A stretch of 64,000 nt of DNA, taken from assembly GCA_021234155.1 (NCBI GenBank), contig JAJEKV010000094.1:436284-500283 (forward strand), read 5' to 3'. Numbering within the stretch: the first letter of the stretch is position 1; every line of letters begins with the position of its first letter. Below the pieces are notes generated by a model, which did not search any database, was not told the DNA's origin, and worked only from the letters and a program-made list of their open reading frames with translations. Positions 1 through 9,899 of the stretch are shown in pieces. The stretch comes from Isoetes taiwanensis. Taxonomy: Eukaryota; Streptophyta; Lycopodiopsida; Isoetales; Isoetaceae. Made by a program: the position numbers and the translations under genes.

Positions 1-954
1 CAGTTATGTCTTCTGAATGGACAGATCGCGGACCTGCTAAAATAGTCCGGACCTGCTGATGGCGGCCTGATCTGAAGCCAGGATCCGGCTGGGCAAGGAT
101 TTGTGAAAGGCAATCGGCTACAGTAAGGGCACAATGCCGGATCTTTGCCGTACCTACAGTTCTGGCTATAGCATATGCCTCTGCATTCAAAGGTAAATTT
201 TTTATGATGTTTTGGGCTTTCTTGCATGAGAAGCTGATGGCGGCAATGTTCACATAGGTAAAGCAAATCGTTCTGGATTGTAAAATTTTGATTAGGTCTT
301 TAGGCTTCGCATGAATTTGCCTGAATTTTGACAGGCAATCTGCTTCAGGGTTTTATCAGACATTTCATCTATATCTATTCGATGCAGGTGCATCGGGCCT
401 AATTCTTTCCGACAATACCTGATAGGTGCTCTCAAAACTTTAGCTATGGAGCAGTAAACTGTGTTCATATTCTTTCTGTTGTGGCTTACTGGTGGGTTTT
501 TTGTTCCCTTATCTTTAAGGTACTTTTGGTTGCAGCTATTGAAAACTAATATAGCATTCTGTGACCAAACGGGTTCTTGTTGCTTATTGTATGGGGCATG
601 GATAAATCTCATTTCATTTCATTTCTATACAGGGGAAGCCCATGCTAGATGATTATGTAATCTCTATTCAATATAGCTTTGGGGGGAATGCTTTGTGATG
701 TTTTGCTTGCCAAATGAGTCCATTTATTAGAGCAAATAATATACAGCTAGGGCTGCATTGCAGCCTTCTAGATATGTGCCTGAAAATAAAATAACAAATA
801 GAACATTGAAATTTATGAAACTTTTCTCCCGCTGGTTCAAAGTATGGGGTGATGTGATACTTCTTTTCTCAGCCTTATCTTCTTCCTTATCCTCTATGCT
901 CTTTGTTGTACATTTTGACCTATAGAGAGATTTGTAGAGCAGTTGGAGGTTAGC

Positions 955-1090
955 TGAGGTGTGCATATTCATCCCTCTGTATACGGATGATGTGGTACTC
1001 ATATCCTCTTCCCCTGAAGGCTGTCAACATCATTTATTGGCACCAAGGGCCATTCAATCCTTTTCCAAGAGGTGTAACCATGAAAGTTTT
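955..1090 (+). pseudogene. LINE reverse-transcriptase YxDD-box scrap
   Basis: The plus-strand frame reads IPLYTDDVVLISSSPEG, followed by QHHLLA and FSKRC. This fits the catalytic palm motif of LINE reverse transcriptases (LLYADDVVLIS...L..HL..L..FC), with threonine in place of the usual alanine before DD. Only this motif and the start of the next helix are present; the upstream fingers and the downstream thumb are missing. It lies in the opposite orientation to the LINE 3' end at 1990-2790, so it belongs to another insertion. The same scrap occurs in the second copy of the direct repeat near 42780-42900, where the Y-T-DD codons are damaged. Confidence 0.6.
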
Positions 1091-1989
1091 GAGAAGAATA
1101 TAGCAGGCAGCAAAGAAAAACATAAGCAGTCATTTAAAAGAGAAAACAGGACTCAGATAAAATCATGCTTTGAGCCTGGCTAGGAAAAAGACAAAAGTTT
1201 CCTAATTTCAAAGTTCCAGTTTTTGTTTTTTCATTTTTATGCACGTATCTAGAGGGCTGCAATGTTCCCCAGCTGTATATGATAATTGCTGTAGTAAATC
1301 TCATAGACCCAAGTGGTCTCTCTTAAACATTAATATAATCTTTCTTTATCTTTTTGGCCTCTCTCTCCTTTGGCGGTGGCTATGGTGCTAACCCTGGCAA
1401 CCCTATTTACCTGAATGAATGTCATCCACAAATGATCCGAAGAGCCAGCCACGTTTTTTTTCGGTCTACCTTGTCCACTTTTGGACTACCAATTTAGTCT
1501 TTTTCTGTCCATTTGCTGTTCCGGCCTGCCGGAACCATTCTATTTTTCTTAACCTCACAATTTGACCACCTCCTTTGCCAAAACCATCCTCAGTGCTGTT
1601 CTGAAATGTACGAAAATTCTTTGACTGTTACACCAGTACAATTGCCAACTTCTAGCTCTATTGGAACAGGAACTTCTTACTCAATTGCCAACTTCTAGCT
1701 CTATTGGAACAGGAACTCCTTACTCACTTGCTGTTGACCCCAGATTTTGTGCTTCAACTTTGGGAGGTATTTGAATGAACTGTTAGACAGGTTACATTTA
1801 CTAGAAACAAATGACAAATCTTAGGGCAAAAGTGGCAAGCATCAGAGTTCAACAAATCAGGTTGCCTAAATTGAGCAATTACAAACAGTTGGGATGGAAC
1901 AGCAAGCAGACACTAACAAATGGGTGGAAGTGGTTAGGTAAAAACAACTTTTAGAGCCAGTTAATGATGTGAAAACCACCATTTCTGGA

Positions 1990-2022
1990 GGAAGAAAGAA
2001 AGAAAGAAAGAACGAAAGAAAG
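1990..2022 (-). repeat. GAAA microsatellite forming a LINE 3' tail
   Basis: An imperfect (GAAA)n run of about 32 bases. On the minus strand it is a (TTTC)n tail directly after the LINE 3' hairpin region. Simple-sequence tails of this kind are common at the 3' ends of non-LTR retrotransposons. Confidence 0.8.
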
Positions 2023-2790
2023 GTTTATTAACGTCTACGTAAGACCCGAAGGGTCTATGAGACCATAACACATACAGAATTCAAGGACTCCAGGAGGAAA
2101 ACCCTTCTGTTATCTAAAATATACAAACAAAAATATTAATTTAACAGAACTTATAGTGAAAATATAAGAATCTGCTCAAGTAGGGTTTGATGGGGATAGC
2201 CCATTCGTTCCTGTGACTGCTGCAAGGTAATTTATAATACCCTTTCTTGGCTTGCTTTGATGCTTGATGCTCGGCCTCTTCTGGAAAGACCTTTTATGTT
2301 TCATGACTGCTGATCGTTTTATCTTCTTAGACAGTGCCAAAGTCACCCCGTTAGAATCAGGATACTTCCTCTTCTGTGATGCCTCCAATATCATCTTATC
2401 ATCGTTTGACTCGGATGAAAAGAAATTAGTTATTTCTGTTTGCTTCAGGCACGTTGGATTCTTTTGTTTGAGAATGTTTCTCCTTTCTAGGGATAGTTTT
2501 ATATACAAAGTGAGATACATATTTCTAATCGTAATATTCTATCAGCTGTCATAGAGATGTGGGGTCTCTAAAAAGACAATGATATCTGCCTCTAATGATG
2601 TAGTAGGTTGGGCAGGTAAAAATAATGTTCCGACTCAGCCATGTTTAAATCGCACATTGGGCATTTCCGATCTTCATGACTAATATTTTTCGCCCTACCA
2701 ACCTCAATCTCCAAGTGGTGAAATGACACTCTAAACTGCCCCATAGAGTATCTCACTTTATTCGGCAGATCAATATCCAAATATCCAGGC
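2023..2790 (-). pseudogene. LINE 3' end: C-terminal Cys/His domain plus 3' UTR hairpin
   Basis: On the minus strand, 2780-2592 encodes LPNKVRYSMGQFRVSFHHLE, IEVGR, then RKCPMC...SEHYF. This resembles the C-terminal Cys/His segment of LINE ORF2 proteins (FR...H.L.IE.GR....R.C..C......E.HF...C). A second segment at 2520-2176 (LTLYIKLSLERR and onward) looks like the protein's end and is out of frame with the first. Downstream, 2056-2042 forms a hairpin (AGACCC TTC GGGTCT) followed by an AATAAA-like stretch and the TTTC tail. Endonuclease and RT are absent, so this is a 5'-truncated insertion. Its 3' end resembles those near 23750, 45660 and 48930. Confidence 0.65.
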
Positions 2791-2831
2791 CTTACGATGA
2801 AACCATCTGCCCTCTTCCAGCTGGTATTATT

Positions 2832-3225
2832 TTGTGGTATTTCTGTCTTTTAAGCAAAAGCTTCAACAACGTCCATTTCTTTATTTTTATTTTTGAAATT
2901 TCTGGTTTGCAACAATATCCAAAACTCTTATTCAGGGAATTCGGCATCGAGCCCCCTCTTCAAGGAGGTTATAGAGCTTTCTTATTTTCTCTATTTTTGT
3001 CTTTTAGGAAAAAGCATCAACAACATCATTTTCTCTATTTTTATTTTTGAATTTTTTTATTTGCAGGAAGATCACTTGGTTTAGCCAGAAGAAGGGAGGG
3101 AGGCACCGAGCTACCTCTTCGAGAAGGTACAGAGCCTGTCTTGTTTCTCTATTTTTTGTCTATTAGGCAAAAGCATCAACAACTTCCATTTTTTTTATTC
3201 TTATTTTTAAATTTTGTATAGGGGA
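2832..3225 (+). repeat. Three tandem copies of a ~155-bp unit
   Basis: The text 'tttttgtctttta-g-aaaagcatcaacaac', followed by a T-rich stretch, occurs near 2845, 2995 and 3150. Between copies sit related GC-richer blocks ('gagccccctcttcaaggaggt' and 'gagctacctcttcgagaaggt'). The T-rich part ends in a polypyrimidine run plus 'ttgcagg', like a splice acceptor, so this might be an intron/exon pair that was tandemly duplicated. No protein family is recognisable. Confidence 0.65.
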
Positions 3226-3479
3226 ATGGTCCCACGGCTATTTTCTAGGCCCTCGAAAACGGCCCGACGATTAATGCTGAGGGTCTGTTTTTGAAAAAAC
3301 CCTCCAACAACGCCATTCTCTTTAACGCGAAAGGACCGGCAGTCAGATTCACCGCTGATCATTGCCAATTGGGCGGTCCATTGATTTGTGGCGTAATCGA
3401 GAGCAAATGACGAAATAAAAACACGTAATGTAGACCAACAACGACACATCGGGGAGTTCCTCAAAAGAATCTTTGCCAC
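3207..3479 (-). CDS. Unrecognised 90-codon reading frame, doubtful
   Basis: This minus-strand frame starts MAKILLRNSPMCRCW and ends in NSRGTIPLYKI. It is richer in GC than the flanks and overlaps a shorter frame in another phase (3552-3349), which could indicate a frameshift. I do not recognise a domain; there is no signal peptide or membrane segment. It sits between the tandem repeat at 2.8-3.2 kb and a set of TAGAA/TTCTA pentamers. It may be a real exon, a transposon remnant or chance. Confidence 0.18.
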   Translation of the reverse strand: MAKILLRNSPMCRCWSTLRVFISSFALDYATNQWTAQLAMISGESDCRSFRVKENGVVGGFFQKQTLSINRRAVFEGLENSRGTIPLYKI

Positions 3480-3562
3480 ATGTCGGTCTCATTGGCAACA
3501 ACAAGGTCAATACAAACCGCCTGCTTTTTGCCGTCCGTCCAAATAAGATCACCCTTGGATTG

Positions 3563-3628
3563 CAAGAAGAATAGATTAGAATAGAAACGGAATGAAATAA
3601 TAAAAAACCATTCTATTCTATTCTATTA
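3563..3628. repeat. Inverted AGAAT/ATTCT pentamer runs
   Basis: TAGAA-type pentamers (3565-3588) are followed after about 25 bases by (ATTCT)3 at 3610-3627. The two runs are inverted relative to each other and could pair. TAGAA tails also flank the LINE 3' ends near 7325, 23745 and 45660, so these are probably tails of two small LINE-derived insertions. Confidence 0.6.
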
Positions 3629-3709
3629 GGGCATGATATGCTTTTTACAAGAATATATCTTTATCTAATTGTCCGTTGGATGTCGCTTTCATGGCGTGGA
3701 TCGTTAAAA

Positions 3710-3809
<100 letters not shown>

Positions 3810-5220
3810 ATGCTTTTGATATTTATTTGCCCATTTTATCTAACGTCATCTATTTAGCTTTGTATCTTCACCATTAACTAGATATTGGGCCTTATTATTA
3901 GAAGTTACATGTATGAAAACATTGTACTAAAGTGGGTGCTTGCATCCAAATAGAGACTGAGATAACAGAAGTAACGCAGTGCAATGTATTGCACCAATTA
4001 CCAGCTAGTCTAAAGGCCATTACCATCAAGGAATCCACATCCTACTTATGATCAAACAGTAAAAAATGTTAAATCTTAGTGTCCATAGTGCAATAAAATG
4101 ATCACCCAACTTAGATGTACATGCATGAGCAACCTCTACATAGCACCATCACATCCAATTCCAGAAAGCATTGACTTGAAACTTAACAGTTCACTATACT
4201 TAGTACAAAGCTTCTACTATAACTCTTAGCATTTAGATGACACTTCGTGCCAGTGCCATTGTTCCTCTTGCCCTCATATATTCATTTGTACCAAATCAAC
4301 CACATTGCTTTTTTACAAAATGTCATTTGCGCATTTCTGTACTATAAATTTTCCTTCAAATTTAGCAATGTATGTACAAATGTCAATTATTTGATGTATA
4401 TCTACAATAAAATTGTATTTATGTTCGATGTGGACAAAATGTCTACAACTTGATGGATATCGACAAAAGTTGTATTTATGGTAATGTCGGGCACAATCAC
4501 TAGCTTCACTTGAAAGCAAAATTTCAAAGGCATGTCATTATAAAAAGCCCAAAGTGCCCAACTAAAAAGCCCATGAAAATGTTTTTCCCAAGAGAGCATA
4601 TGATTGCCGCCTTCTACATTTTTATTTAAGGAATAACTCTTTTGAAGTTTGTAACAAATGCATCAAACAAATGTGTAATGTATATAGTATGTTAATACTA
4701 CAAGGAAGCTCAAACACACAAATAAAGAGTAAAAGCAACACAAATTGCGGATGTGCTATCTCCATCATATATGAACAACACCAAGTTTGATAAGGATGAA
4801 GAAAAACTACATTTTGGCCCCTCGTTTATTGGTGTACACCATTCTAGCACTCCATCCTAGATACGAGAAGGTGATAATCAAAATTTTAAATAGATAAACA
4901 CCTGGTGGGTGGAGCTAAAGATAATCTATGTACATGCAAGGAATCCTTCCACCGGAGAGATTATTCTAACTTTCCTTTATTATTCAAACAATTTTCCTTG
5001 GTAGGAGGGAGTAGTAAATTTCACCATGACTACAAGACACATGTGGACATGACGGAGATGTATGATGTTGGTATGATAAGATGAGATAAGCAGAAGCGAG
5101 AAAAGGACAGGCTACAAGTAGGATTTGGTGATGGAAATTCCAATTACGCATGTGATGCGTTGAGGATACATATAAAATATCCCCATAATACTATTATATT
5201 ATGATGCACACTAGCTTAGG
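3810..5220. other. AT-rich stretch with no recognisable gene
   Basis: I see no coding domain, RNA gene or clear transposon end here. Short overlapping frames near 4247-4600 on both strands are compatible with chance in AT-rich DNA. Confidence 0.5.
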
Positions 5221-5345
5221 GTTTAAGGTATGGGGAGTATCTTATATGAATATGGACACAAGTTCCAAAATGAGCTCTAATTAGGATTTTAGGTATGGGG
5301 AGTATTTTATATGAATATCGAAAGTAGTTCCAAAATGAGGTCTAA
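5221..5345 (+). repeat. Two tandem copies of a 65-bp unit
   Basis: 'aggtatggggagtat-ttatatgaatat' begins at 5226 and again at 5291, and both units end in 'agttccaaaatgag'. The spacing is 65 bp. The copies differ by a few substitutions, so this is an old local duplication. Confidence 0.85.
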
Positions 5346-5946
5346 AAAGACGCCCTATCCAAAGCAAAAGCTAGAGCAATGATTCTTAACATAGAAGTAA
5401 GATATTTTTATCACGTCAACAGGTGGTGTTCACGTAAGCTTACATCAGCCATAGATCTTGGTGCAACTAGTCTTATCTTACACGAGCTTTTGTTCTATAG
5501 TCCCTATTATAATATTACCTTCTATTATTCTGTTGATGAGCCTTCAATGCAGTAGGGCTTGCAGCCTAGAGGGCCCTCTTCTTTTGAAGCTAAATTAGTG
5601 TAGTGCCCCCCGATTTCAACTGCTTTAACTTAGGCTGCACTACAAATTCTGCATTTTTTTTCGTTCATATATCTTCGCTTCCTCAAGGATCGATTCGATC
5701 TTGCTTTAAATTTCGTATTGTCAATTTGAACTTTGAGTCAACAAGTTGATTAGGTCTATCATATTCTTCAAATAAAGCTAAAGCTCAACCTCGCTTAAGT
5801 TACATCAGGCCATAGCTAGATACCAGACCCTGCTTTAAACCTCTAGGGGATGTCAAACTGATCTAGTAAGATAAACCCATTAAGGATAAATCTTTTTTAA
5901 ATTCAAAGCCTAAACGGTATCAACTTAACTTTGACGATAAAAATCA

Positions 5947-5968
5947 TTCTTTCTTTCTTTCTTTCTTT
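5947..5968 (+). repeat. TTTC microsatellite
   Basis: A (TTTC)5-like run. It resembles the TTTC tail of the LINE 3' end at 2 kb, but no LINE hairpin is visible beside it. Confidence 0.8.
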
Positions 5969-6087
5969 GATTCATCAATCACATAAACTGTATTGTTGTC
6001 TCAAGGCCAAAGTCGCCAAAAGTTATGCAAACAGACGCTAATATTTGAGAAGATAAATCATCAGCAGACGATTTTTTTTTGCCCCAA

Positions 6088-6215
6088 AATGGCATCGATC
6101 CAAGCCCCGATCATTATTCGGGATGGGACGATCGGCTATATATGTGCTCGTTATTCTTATGGCTCGTTGGCATCTTCTCACCAAGAAAGATCTCTTTCCT
6201 TGTCCATTGCTTCTT
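6088..6215 (+). repeat. Dispersed ~125-bp repeat, copy 1 (LTR-like)
   Basis: The block runs from 'ggcatcgatccaagcc' through 'gctatatatgtgctcg' to 'tctttccttgtccattgcttc'. It reappears in the same orientation at 12480-12608 with scattered differences. The central TATATATG followed by a pyrimidine-rich stretch looks like a core promoter, so the pair could be degenerate LTRs about 6.4 kb apart. No PBS or gag/pol reading frame was seen between them. Confidence 0.7.
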
Positions 6216-6969
6216 CTCCTCATCATCTTGCTCCTCTTCCGGCGCCCTTCATCTTTACCACCATCCTTTCCTGTGTAAGCTTCGCCTATCTCGTGCACGA
6301 TGATTCCTTAATAGGTGGTGGTGAGAGCTTTCATGTTTGATTCCACTATCAATTGGTTATGGTCGCTCTTATTTGTTGTTTCTAGCGTAATTGTTTTGGG
6401 TTGATGAGGCTTTGATTATGGACTTGGGTTCCGGGTGATTGTTTGTCAATTAGGCTTTGTGGTCCTTGTACATGCAAATTTATAGATTATGAGCATTGAC
6501 TTCTCGCTGCTTTTGGTATTTGTAAAGTTGTTGTTCATGCCTGCGAAATTTCATAATTCTTTGTCCACGGCTCCAAACGGCATTTTTGCATCTTCTGCAA
6601 AGGGTTTTTACATCGGCCTGGTTGGCCTATTGCAGCTGGTTTTCACATCGCCTTTGCTGGCCGGCCCAAATGATTGCTCGCCAATTTCCATCAAATCACT
6701 CGGTGTCTCTTTGTCCTTTTAATGTTTTTATTTTGTTCTCTAGAACTTCTTACGATTGGCATTCATGAATTTTGCTCATATCGGTACTTCCTCGCCATGA
6801 TGTCGAGCTTGGTTGCGGGTCGAGAGTGCATTTTTGCCGAGGGCAGATTCGACATCTTGATGGTTGTACTCCATCGCCTAGGACCATGTTCATGGATCTT
6901 CCATATTAAATCTTTTCTATTTCCGCTTCCTCTTTTCGACCCCTTTTTTCCCTGGATTCAATATCTAAT

Positions 6970-7125
6970 ATCTAGCACAATAACAGGGGCTTACTTTTAG
7001 ATTTTTATACGTTTTTTCACATGGTTTTTCTATGATTCCATTGTTGTATTAGTTGAGGTGTACTAGATAGTATTTCTAGAGTGCACCCTTTATGGGCCGT
7101 TGATTTTCGTTGGTTGGAACAATCC
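6970..7125 (+). repeat. Dispersed ~160-bp repeat family, copy 1
   Basis: It begins near 'aatatctagcacaataacaggggc', continues with 'ttatacgttttttcacatgg', and reaches 'tttctagagtgcaccctttatgggccgttgattt'. Related copies occur at about 15908-16085, 18405-18520 and (3' part only) 41615-41690. There are no long inverted repeats, which suits a SINE or a non-autonomous LTR/Helitron-type element better than a foldback element. Confidence 0.65.
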
Positions 7126-7144
7126 GAGGGTTGTTATCTTTCTC

Positions 7145-7245
7145 TGCATGTGTTTGTGCATGAATACTGCGCATGTGTATGCATGTGCATGTGTACTGTG
7201 CATGTGCAAGTGCATGTGCATGTGTGCATGTGCATGTGTACCCCT
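7145..7245 (+). repeat. Degenerate TGTGCA/GCATG microsatellite
   Basis: Alternating 'tgtgcatg' units make up about 100 bases. Translated frames give Cys/Met- and His/Val-rich peptides that are artefacts of the repeat. Alternating purine-pyrimidine DNA like this can adopt Z-form. Confidence 0.85.
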
Positions 7246-7320
7246 TTGGATTCTCGCTGCCGGAGTGGAATTTTGCTACTAGGAGGTGGATTTTTTGCTC
7301 ACACTTACAAAGGTATTTGT

Positions 7321-7352
7321 TTTTTAATAGAATAGAATAGAATAGAATAGGT
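7321..7352 (+). repeat. TAGAA pentamer run
   Basis: 'tttttaatagaatagaatagaatagaatagg' is a (TAGAA)4-like run. The same simple tail adjoins LINE 3' ends at 23.75 and 45.66 kb, so this may be a nearly complete truncation of such an insertion. Confidence 0.75.
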
Positions 7353-8450
7353 TTTTAATGTTTCTTCAGTTAGCATAATGGTTTTTTTTACAAGGTATTG
7401 GTTTCCCTCGTTCTACAATGTAGTGCTACAAAACCCGCCTTTGTTTCCCCTTTATATTCTAAGAACAACACATCAATATGGTCTTTGCCATGTGCGTGTG
7501 GTGGTTATACCGATGGTGGCGGGACCAATTGAACTTGATCTTCATTTATAGGGTTCTCTAGTATAGTAATAATGTTTGATCAACATCGTGTTTGACTTCG
7601 TGTGTCGAGGAATGTCATGTGGAATTGATGGATTGGGAGACTCTATAGTCCGCATTAATATAAAGGAAAAGAAATCGGTTAGATTGATTTTAATTTAGAA
7701 AATAGAACTTTAATAGCTTAAATGAAACCAATCAAATAAAAGCGCTCTACAATAATGTTTATTCATAAACCTTTAGTAGCTAAATAAAATTGAATCAAAT
7801 AAAAGATTTTGACATTGATATATGCTCTACAATAATGTTTTATTCACAAACCATTGCATGAACATCAACGCTACTCTGCAGCAGAATAATTGGTGAGGTT
7901 CATAAAGAACCGCTGAGACTTTTTTTATGGGTTGCCCCGGCTTTGGTTTAACAGTGAAGAGAATAAGCCAGCTTTGGTATGTGGAGTAGGTTTCTCGTGA
8001 ATCTGCCTGAAGCGAGATCAAGGGTAGAGTTTTTGAAGCAAGCTTGCTCGCTCGCTGCTCCACGGTTGTTACTTTTAGCTACGCTTATTTCTCTTTCACA
8101 ATGAAACCATTGTTTATCAATCTATACGATTTTGATGCTCCATTTCTAGTTTAAAGATAATGCATGATTCACCTTCTGGTTCGATTAAAGTTCCAAACCT
8201 ACAATATAAATGCATTCTTGTGGCCACCGCTTGACCGATTCAGATGACTCAAAAAGGGCATGGAATAATCCTTTTGCTGTGTACAAGAATCCGCTTTGTT
8301 GATTGAAGCTAAAGGTTGGCTCAGCTATGAACAATCCGGTAGGGGCCAGAAATATCCAAGAGTTGGAAGCAAACATAGGGCCTAAACTCTAGACTCTTTT
8401 TTGAATCAAGAACATGGTTGGTTGGATACATCAACTTTCATCATGCATCT
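7353..8450. other. No recognisable gene
   Basis: Two minus-strand frames (8063-7827 and 8376-8185) are moderately long for this composition but show no domain I can name. The rest is AT-rich and unassigned. Confidence 0.4.
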
Positions 8451-8454
8451 CTAC

Positions 8455-8895
8455 ACTATCCCCAAGGCCCCAAAGGGGCCAAAAATTTGTTAGTTAACAC
8501 AAACCATTACATCCAACACATTAAATTAGATTTTCCCTAAAACCCCGCTTTTGGTGCATATTCACACGGGAGTGACTCCTCGGGCAAGGAGAGCCGCTTT
8601 TATACCCCCTAAAACAAGATAATACATGCATGAAATCAACACAATTGAGTACATTGCCTCAAACGTTATAGTATTTCACAACTCTCATTATACAAAGATA
8701 AAAAAAATTCGCACGAAGCTTACCCCACAAATGAGGATCGCTATTCACGGTCCAAATCAAAGAATAAGTCGTGAATATGCCTATCCAATAGCTCTCATTG
8801 CCCAAGTCATCCCCTCGTGGAATATGCACCAAAACCAAAGGGGTTTTAGGGGAATTTAATTTAAAGTGTTGGATGTAGTGGTTTATGTTGATGTA
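8455..8895 (+). mobile_element. Foldback (MITE-like) element, copy 1, complete
   Basis: The left arm (about 8490-8598: 'aacacaaaccattacatcc', then 'gtgcatattcacacggg' and 'gggcaaggagagc') is the approximate reverse complement of the right arm (about 8789-8892: 'gctctcattgccc', 'gaatatgcacc', 'gttggatgtagtggtttatgtt'). The arms are about 100 bp and the unique centre about 190 bp. A GC-rich hairpin 'ggccccaaaggggcc' precedes the left arm. There is no coding capacity. Copies exist near 18048-18375 (inverted) and 22005-22375. Long imperfect TIRs with a small centre fit a non-autonomous foldback/MITE family; no clear target duplication was found. Confidence 0.8.
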
Positions 8896-8953
8896 TCTTG
8901 GTCCTTCTAATTTTTTCAAGAACTACCGATTGCCGCCCTAAGCCATCGATTTT

Positions 8954-9300
8954 TCAATGTGGGATCCAGATCCGAGCTTCGGCTCTTTCCATTCCGACCG
9001 TTAGGTTGGATTTTGGCCAGCCGGGCCGGCGCGGCGCAGAACGCGGTGGTTGAGCCGCATGCAACATCGCTTCATCGATTTTTAGTGATACCGCTTTGCA
9101 GCCCTCAACCTTTCTTATGCTTCCTTTTCTTAACTTGCCCAGCTCCCCCAACCAAAGAGATTTCAATGGCTTTTAAACTTTTCCATCCCCAAAATTTCAA
9201 TCGAATTTGAGCTTTGTTGCACCACACACCTCTATATTTTTCCAACATCACAACAAGAATTATCCCGGACCTCAGATTTTCATTGCAAGTAGGCATAATT
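8954..9300. other. GC-richer block, no assigned function
   Basis: Frames on both strands span this block (plus 8959-9210; minus 9166-8954), including a GC-rich patch 'gccgggccggcgcggcg'. I cannot tell which strand, if either, is coding, and no domain is visible. Confidence 0.25.
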
Positions 9301-9899
9301 CCAGCTTTTTTGGTGTAGTATAGTTTTTCATGCTATAGTCTCAGATAAGCATTTCTATTCATGTATGGTTTCGAGGAGGATGCCGGACTTCTTCTGTGAT
9401 AGATCCGTGTTCAAATTTGTCAGGGCGCACTTAGTATCCATTTGAGTCATCTCGTGATATTTTTCATGGCTACTTTTAGTTCTCGATTGAATGCTTATAA
9501 AGATATACAATTGTTGGGCCATACACAATTTATACATTTTCATCTTTTCTTATGAATGTAAAATGTGTAGAGTTCTAAAAGTATTGATCCTATTCATAAA
9601 TGGCATATAGGACCTGAATCCTTTCTAGATTGTTTCCGAACCATTCCTAGAAGGGGCCCTACATCATTCCTTGAAGCGCCCGCCTTCGTTATTTTCTTAG
9701 ATCTATGAGTCTAACTAACGTGATTGATGCACAATTCATGTTGTTAGACGTCGAATCCTATTTGTTTAAGTATGGCAACTCTTGGCTACTTTTCCAAGTA
9801 TGTGTTTTGGAGCTTATTATATTCTTTGATTGTTTTCCCCCGATGGCTCTCCATGTTGTTGTCAAGAGGCATCATAGGTTTTTTTGTCCTTGTGTGCAT

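Larger units (their letters stand above)
1..2809 (+). repeat. First copy of a ~2.75-kb direct repeat
   Basis: This stretch is repeated in the same orientation at about 41826-44575. Alignment by eye is nearly gap-free except at CTG and CAG trinucleotides. The similarity runs off the left edge of the window and stops after the shared text that ends 'acgatgaaaccatct' near 2809. The unit contains a plus-strand LINE reverse-transcriptase scrap near 960-1090 and a minus-strand LINE 3' end near 1990-2790. The remaining 0.9 kb or so holds short frames I do not recognise. This copy has intact CTG/CAG sites, so it is the better guide to the true sequence. It could be a segmental duplication, a repeat end, or a falsely duplicated contig end. 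Confidence 0.9.

Noticed and set aside
7081-7335. Cys-rich small protein (CMCMCTVHVQVHVHVCMCMC-type)
   Set aside because: It arises from the TGTGCA microsatellite.
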